From assembly GCA_963573315.1 (NCBI GenBank), contig OY752150.1, forward strand, positions 806,001 to 870,000: a stretch of 64,000 bases of DNA, in the 5' to 3' direction. A program made the translations under genes and the position numbers. Shown piece after piece: positions 58,895-64,000 of the stretch. Numbering within the stretch: the first letter of the stretch is position 1; each line of letters opens with the position of its first letter. This stretch comes from Entomortierella parvispora. Taxonomy: Eukaryota > Mortierellomycota > Mortierellomycetes > Mortierellales > Mortierellaceae. The notes under the pieces are model-generated. The model was not told where the DNA came from. It searched no databases and saw nothing but the letters and a program-made list of their open reading frames with translations.

Positions 58895-60499
58895 ATGAAG
58901 TTTCAATCCCTTTCTCTCTTTCTTGTCGCCAGCGCTGCCTTGGCCCAATTTCAAGCTCTGGAAGCTGCACCAATTCAGCCCGATAGAAACAATGTTGATG
59001 TTGATCGTCGCACATTGATCGGGGATGAAACCACAGTGAACAACATGGTGGACAACTCTGTCGGCAAGAAAACCTATCGCGTAGATCACAACGGCAATTC
59101 TGAGGTTCGCAAGGGTCTCTTCTTGGACGGGGGTTTTCTTGACAAACGCGTCGTCTCTGATCTTGCCACCGGATCGGCTCTCAAAACCCCAACCCGAAGA
59201 AGCCTGCTTGGAGATCTCATCGGTGAAGACAGCACTACGATCTCGAATGTCAATGACAACTCGCAGTATACCCAGGCTGTGAACCAACATGGAAACAGAG
59301 GAACACACATCAACAAAGTGGACAAGAAGCTGACAATTGATCGCCGTAGTTTACTCGGCGAGCTCATTGGGGACGACAGTACCCATATCGAGAACATCAA
59401 CGACAACTCTCAGCACAAAAAGACTGTGAACCAACATGACAACACGCGTACCACCATCACTCGGATCCATAAAACGTCCCATAGAGGTCACAAAGGAGGA
59501 GATGATATGACCCCCGAGGATTTCTTTGAACGTCGCGACGATTCGCAGCACGAAGCCAATGATGCCACGGGAACATTGAACTTGGACCGAAGAGGACTTC
59601 TCTGGGGTGGCCAGAGCACAACCATCAGCAACGTGAACAACAACTCCAAGACCACAAGGACCTACAACTCGCACGGTAACAAGAATATCAGAGTCTCCAA
59701 GGTGTATCAATACCGAGGGGGCAGTCGTCATGGTCAACGTGGCGATTTTGACAAACGCGCCCTTATCGAGGATCCTGGCGACTCCAAGGTTGAAAAAAGA
59801 GGTTTCTTGTTCGGTGGGGACTCCATGACTATCAGCAACGTCAATGACAACTCCAAGAACACTAAAACCTATAACTCGCATGGAAACCGCATCGCCAAAC
59901 TGAAGCAGTATCGTTCGAAAGACCAGAAACGAGCAACTGAACTTGAGAATGTCGAACCTTTGTTGAGACGCAGAGGATTGTTATTCGGAGGAGACTCAAT
60001 GAGCATCAGCAACGTGAACGACAACTCCAAGACCACAAAGACGTACAACTCTCATGGCAACAAGTACAAGAAAGTGGCCTCTACTGACATCAAGAGTGTC
60101 GGCACTAAACATAGCCAGGGCCAAGACAAAGATGACGATGACGCTGACTGGTTTTCAAAGCGTAGCAATCAGATCCCAGTTTCAATGACAACCACCACGG
60201 TCCAGTTCGAGCAAGATGAACAAGAGTTGCAAAGAAAGGTAGTTGTTGGTCCTCGAAACCTTGTTAGCATTCAGATCATCACACAAAACACCAATGGCCA
60301 GAACATTGACAATGGTCGTCGTATCTTTACAGTGAAACAACAGCCCTCATCCAGGCAACAACGACATAACAAGAAGAACTCCTCAAAGACGACACACAAG
60401 AAGAAGATTTCCTCAAAGATGGCACACAAGAAAAAGACCTCCTCAAAGACGACACCTCGTCGTCAAAGCAAGAAGAATGCACACCAAAAAAATAAATGA
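58895..60499 (+). CDS. Secreted six-repeat protein with dibasic cleavage sites
   Basis: A single exon of 534 residues. A classical signal peptide is at 1-17 (MKFQSLSLFLVASAALA). Six imperfect repeats follow at residues 38-68, 101-134, 150-183, 232-262, 301-331 and 359-389. Each opens with RR or KR, then a short hydrophobic/Gly segment (SLLGDLIGEDS, GLLWGGQS, GFLFGGDS, GLLFGGDS). A core ISNVNDNS or variant follows, and the unit closes with N-x-H-G-N in most copies. Other dibasic sites lie between repeats (KR at 84-85, 287-288, 345-346 and 422-423). Residues 430-480 form a non-repeat block (VSIQIITQNTNG). The C-terminus has HKKKxSSK repeats and is very basic. Kexin cleavage could release the repeats as peptides; alternatively the Asn/Ser-rich strands may stack as a fibril. 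No known family recognised. Confidence 0.85.
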   Translation: MKFQSLSLFLVASAALAQFQALEAAPIQPDRNNVDVDRRTLIGDETTVNNMVDNSVGKKTYRVDHNGNSEVRKGLFLDGGFLDKRVVSDLATGSALKTPTRRSLLGDLIGEDSTTISNVNDNSQYTQAVNQHGNRGTHINKVDKKLTIDRRSLLGELIGDDSTHIENINDNSQHKKTVNQHDNTRTTITRIHKTSHRGHKGGDDMTPEDFFERRDDSQHEANDATGTLNLDRRGLLWGGQSTTISNVNNNSKTTRTYNSHGNKNIRVSKVYQYRGGSRHGQRGDFDKRALIEDPGDSKVEKRGFLFGGDSMTISNVNDNSKNTKTYNSHGNRIAKLKQYRSKDQKRATELENVEPLLRRRGLLFGGDSMSISNVNDNSKTTKTYNSHGNKYKKVASTDIKSVGTKHSQGQDKDDDDADWFSKRSNQIPVSMTTTTVQFEQDEQELQRKVVVGPRNLVSIQIITQNTNGQNIDNGRRIFTVKQQPSSRQQRHNKKNSSKTTHKKKISSKMAHKKKTSSKTTPRRQSKKNAHQKNK

Positions 60500-60996
60500 A
60501 AGCTGGTTGGTGGCAATATTTGTGGAGACACGTACACGTACATGTTCGGCGGTTTCGCTGCCTACGGTCACATGCAATTTTTATTTTTTGAGTTTTGTGA
60601 ACAACTGTCCCCCTTCTTTGCTCCGGAGATGGTTCTATGCAATGCAAACCTTGGGCATTTTGTTCGGCTGGTGCGGGCAAAAAAAACTGGGTTCCGAGCG
60701 TGTCTTCAGCTGGCCTTGTTGCTCCGGAGTGGGGGAGTAGGCATCGATGCGAATGCACCCGAGCCTAGTTTGCTCGCACTAAGAGAGAAAGGAGAAGGAG
60801 ACATCCGAGGTGGGGGTGTGGGTGTGCGCGCTGATTCGACCAACAAAGAGGCTGATCGGTCCCTTCTCTCCGGACGCTTCGTTGTCCGGACGAACCAAGA
60901 AACGCCCTTTTCCGTCTCCTATTTTCCTTTCTTCTTTTCCTCTCTTTCCTCTTGTTCTCATCACATCTCCCGCACTCCTCTCTCCTCACATTCACA
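60500..60996. promoter_or_regulatory. Promoter region of the catalase gene
   Basis: 497 bp from the repeat-protein stop to the catalase ATG. The last 90 bases are CT-rich leader. No clear TATA box and no gene seen. Confidence 0.45.
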
Positions 60997-63156
60997 ATGG
61001 CCTCCACTCTCACCACATCCAACGGAAACCCCGTCGAGGATAACCAGAACTCCATCACTGCTGGTCAGTATGGCCCCATGTAAGTTTTTCTTTTTTCTTT
61101 TTTTTTCCCATTGGCTCTCACGCCCATTCATCTGCGCATTGTGCCCACGGACAACGGAAATAAAACATGGAGCTCGCTCCGCTCCGTTTCTGTGCTGTCG
61201 GCCTCCTTGTCTGGTCGACAACACGGGAACGCCGCCAAACTAACGGTCAGGACTCACGGAACCCATGCTGGATACAACAACCATTTGGCGTGCGCAGTGG
61301 CAGTTGATTTTGGGCACGTCCTGTCGCTTTAGCGAGTTTCTTCTTTACTCTATCTCCATGGATCCGATCGGCCAAAGGAATGCTTGCAAACAAACAAACA
61401 ACTCAAGCCATTACTCGTTTCTATTCACTACAATAGCCTTCTCCAGGATTTTGCCCTCATTGACAAGTTGTCCCACTTTGACCGTGAGCGTATCCCCGAG
61501 CGTGTTGTCCACGCCAAGGGTGCTGGAGCCCACGGATACTTTGAGGTCACCCACGACATTTCCAAGTACACCAAGGCTAAATTCTTGAACCGTGTTGGCA
61601 AGCGCACTCCCTTGTTCACTCGTTTCTCCACCGTCGGAGGTGAGAAGGGATCTGCCGATACCGCCCGTGATCCTCGCGGTTTCGCCGTCAAGTTCTACAC
61701 CGAGGAGGGTAACTGGGACATGGTCGGAAACAACACCCCTGTCTTCTTCATGTAAGTACCTTTGTCACCAACCGCAGGAAGGTGCCGATATACCTGGACA
61801 GGCAGACAACGGAAGCAGGGTCGGGGCAATCCAACAAAGCAAGGTTGGAGACGAGCCAACATGGAAAGGATATTAGAAATGTGCTCTACAAATCACATGT
61901 GACTCCGGGATCTTGGTCCATCTGGTTTGCGAAAGCTCATTTTTATTATGCCTCCATGTAAATCCTCGTTTGCTTGTCCCGGACAGTCCGGAGCAGGATC
62001 TGATCCGTGGCGATGTCAGCTGCAATTGCTGTTGCGATCCAACCTACAAACATTCTACAAACGCGTCGAGATTATCTTCTAATCGTCCTTGTATCTATAT
62101 AGCCGCGACCCTATCAAGTTCCCCGACTTCATCCACACCCAGAAGCGTAACCCCCAGACCAACTGCGGTGACCCCGATGCTTTCTGGGACTTCATCTCCC
62201 TCGTTCCCGAGACTCTCCACCAGGTCTCGATCCTTTTCTCCAACCGCGGTACTCCCGATGGTTACCGCCACATGCACGGCTTCTCCTCCCACACCCTGAA
62301 GCTCGTTAACGAGGCCGGTGAGTCTCACTTTGTCAAGTGGCACTTCAAGTGCGACCAGGGCATCAAGAACTTCAAGGCCGCCGAGGCCGCCAAGCTCGCC
62401 TCGTCCAACCCCGACTATGCCACCGCCGATCTCTTCAACGCCATTGCCAAGGGTGACTTCCCCTCCTGGTCTGTCCATGTCCAGGTCATGAACCCCAAGG
62501 ATGCCGCCACCTACCGCTGGAACCCCTTCGATGTCACCAAGGTCTGGTCCCAGAAGGACTACCCCTTGATCCCCGTCGGAAAGATGGTCCTTAACCGCAA
62601 CCCCGACAACTACTTTGCCGAGGTTGAGCAGGCCGCTTTCTCTCCTTCGCACATGGTTCCCGGCATTGAGGCCTCGACTGATCGCATGTTGCAGGGACGT
62701 CTCTTCTCCTACCCCGATACCCACCGTCACCGCCTCGGCACCAACTACCAGCAGATCCCCATCAACGTTGCCTACAACGCCCGCATTGCCAACCAGCAGC
62801 GCGATGGTGCCATGTCCATCAACGGTAACGGTGGCTCTGCCCCCAACTACGAGCCCAACTCGTTCGGAGGTGCCAAGCAGACTGCTGTCGCTAACACCTA
62901 CTCTTCTTTCGAGCTGAACGCCATTGCTGCTCGTCACATCATCCAGTTGTCGGACGAGGACTTTGTCCAGCCCGGTAACTTGTACCGCTTGATGAGCGCC
63001 GAGGAGAAGTCTGACCTCATTGACAACATGGCTGGCCACTTGAAGAACGCCAAGACCTTCCTCCAGGAGCGCCAGGTCGGACACATCAAGCGTGCTGACA
63101 AGGAGTGGGGTGCTCGTTTGGAGGCCAAGCTTAAGGCTCTCCAGTCCAAGGCCTAA
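60997..63156 (+). CDS. Monofunctional haem catalase
   Basis: Exons 60997-61079, 61437-61751 and 62103-63156 give 483 residues, a small-subunit (clade 3-like) catalase. It splits hydrogen peroxide into water and oxygen. Catalytic His53 lies in [16 protein letters not shown] and catalytic Asn126 in [11 protein letters not shown]. The proximal haem-ligand Tyr is in [46 protein letters not shown] is the family core, and [16 protein letters not shown] matches the haem-pocket wall. The C-terminus is SKA, which is not a standard SKL-type peroxisomal signal, so cytosolic or peroxisomal location is open. Codon bias is strong. Both introns are about 350 nt. Confidence 0.97.
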
Positions 63157-64000
63157 ACTCTCTCGTCTTGTTATAATTCTAAACAAATATTCCCGTTCAA
63201 CTACTTGTTCATATTGCAAATAAAAAAGCCCCCGTTGGCAACGACCAGCCAATGTCACCAAAATGAGCTTCTTCTAGATAATTGTAATCGTAAGAATTAA
63301 TAACACGATGGAAGTCCGAGTTCGCGGGTACGCATTCAGTGCAGGCCGAGGTATTCCCAGAGATCAAACAGTTTGCAAAAAAGAGGGACAGACAGTGAGG
63401 TCATTTGGCCCATTGGATGGTTCTATCGTACGCCCAAGTCAGACAAGTGACCTGACAGGACATGGCATCGATAATCCACTACATGCAGCAGTGCCGAAGG
63501 CGTAGCAAAGAGTCGAAAGACTCGAGGGAGAGTGAGAGGGACGCAAGCAGCAGCAAGGACACGAGAGGACCAAGCCACCGGCCGATTTTTTTTTTTGCGG
63601 ACTTGACCCAAAGCTTAAAATTTTTCTCATTGGTCTGTGTCTGGCTGTAAGTAGGTGTGTGGTCTCCCTGCCTCCGCCTCTCTCCCCGCCTTCCCCCTCC
63701 CTTTCCCCTCCGCCCGGTGAGCAACCAACCAACTGACTGGCACCACTGCTTGCCTGCCTGCTTATCTTCCTCCCTCCTTCTCATTTCGAATCCTTTTCTA
63801 TCCTTTTCAATCTTCAACTTTTCGCTTTCTCTTCCCCCACCCTCCCACCAGCCACTCCCATCCCCGCTTTGCATCTCTGCTGCAAACCCTCCAATCCGTT
63901 TTTGTTCGCGCACTTCCTTGTCCCGAACAGATCCAATCTTGACACACCCTCAGCGCCGCTGTGCGATTATATGCGACCTCCCTTGAAATCCAATGAAAAA
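63157..64000. other. Right-end non-coding region
   Basis: 844 bp with the catalase 3' UTR. From about 63650 onward there is a long CT-rich stretch that resembles the leader or promoter of a plus-strand gene starting beyond the window. No gene seen. Confidence 0.4.
63219..63224 (+). terminator. Poly(A) signal of the catalase gene
   Basis: AATAAA lies 63 bases after the stop codon. Confidence 0.55.

Noticed and set aside
62095-63261. 388-residue antisense open frame across catalase exon 3
   Set aside because: Same cause: antisense of a highly biased gene, Gly/Val/Leu-rich composition without motifs.

Overview
This window is nuclear DNA of an early-diverging fungus, most likely Mortierellomycotina (Mortierella/Linnemannia type). 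The genes are intron-rich, with introns of about 55-730 nt bounded by GT and AG, and no bacterial operon features are seen. The stearoyl-CoA desaturase has the N-terminus and C-terminal cytochrome b5 layout I recognise from Mortierella alpina Ole1p. The other proteins (EF-1alpha, Pho88/Snd3, Thi20, Thi6, Erg10) are fungal in type. I rebuilt exon-intron structures by hand from splice sites and reading-frame continuity. For most genes the exon sums close exactly in frame.

Layout from the left: a RhoGAP gene (-, cut by the window edge); EF-1alpha with a leader intron (+); three paralogous Dal5-type MFS permeases in alternating orientation (-,+,-); a 3.8 kb gene-poor stretch; a GPR1/FUN34/YaaH acetate-ammonium transporter (+), convergent with an F-box protein (-). 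A 5.5 kb gene-poor stretch follows, holding at least one decayed coding relic. Then come a DH-PH RhoGEF (+), a cysteine-rich secreted and probably GPI-anchored protein (-), the 20S proteasome alpha-2 subunit (+) and acetyl-CoA acetyltransferase (-), the last two separated by a perfect 138-bp tandem duplication.

The right half carries a GCK-III/STE20 kinase with 14 exons, one of only 9 nt (+); a divergent thiamine pair, THI20 (-) and THI6 (+); NOP16 (+); maleylacetoacetate isomerase (+); delta-9 desaturase (+); PHO88/SND3 (+); a 1504-residue F-box/LRR protein ending in a CaaX box (-); a secreted repeat protein with dibasic cleavage sites (+); and a catalase (+).

Functional groupings: THI20 and THI6 together cover HMP phosphorylation and salvage, thiazole phosphorylation and thiamine-phosphate synthesis, and they share one 610-bp promoter region. 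The RhoGAP and RhoGEF are opposing Rho regulators but lie 23 kb apart. The most unusual locus is 58895-60499. It encodes a secreted protein with six imperfect repeats, most opening at an RR or KR site. It looks like a kexin-processed peptide precursor or a self-assembling cell-surface protein, and I do not recognise a named family for it.
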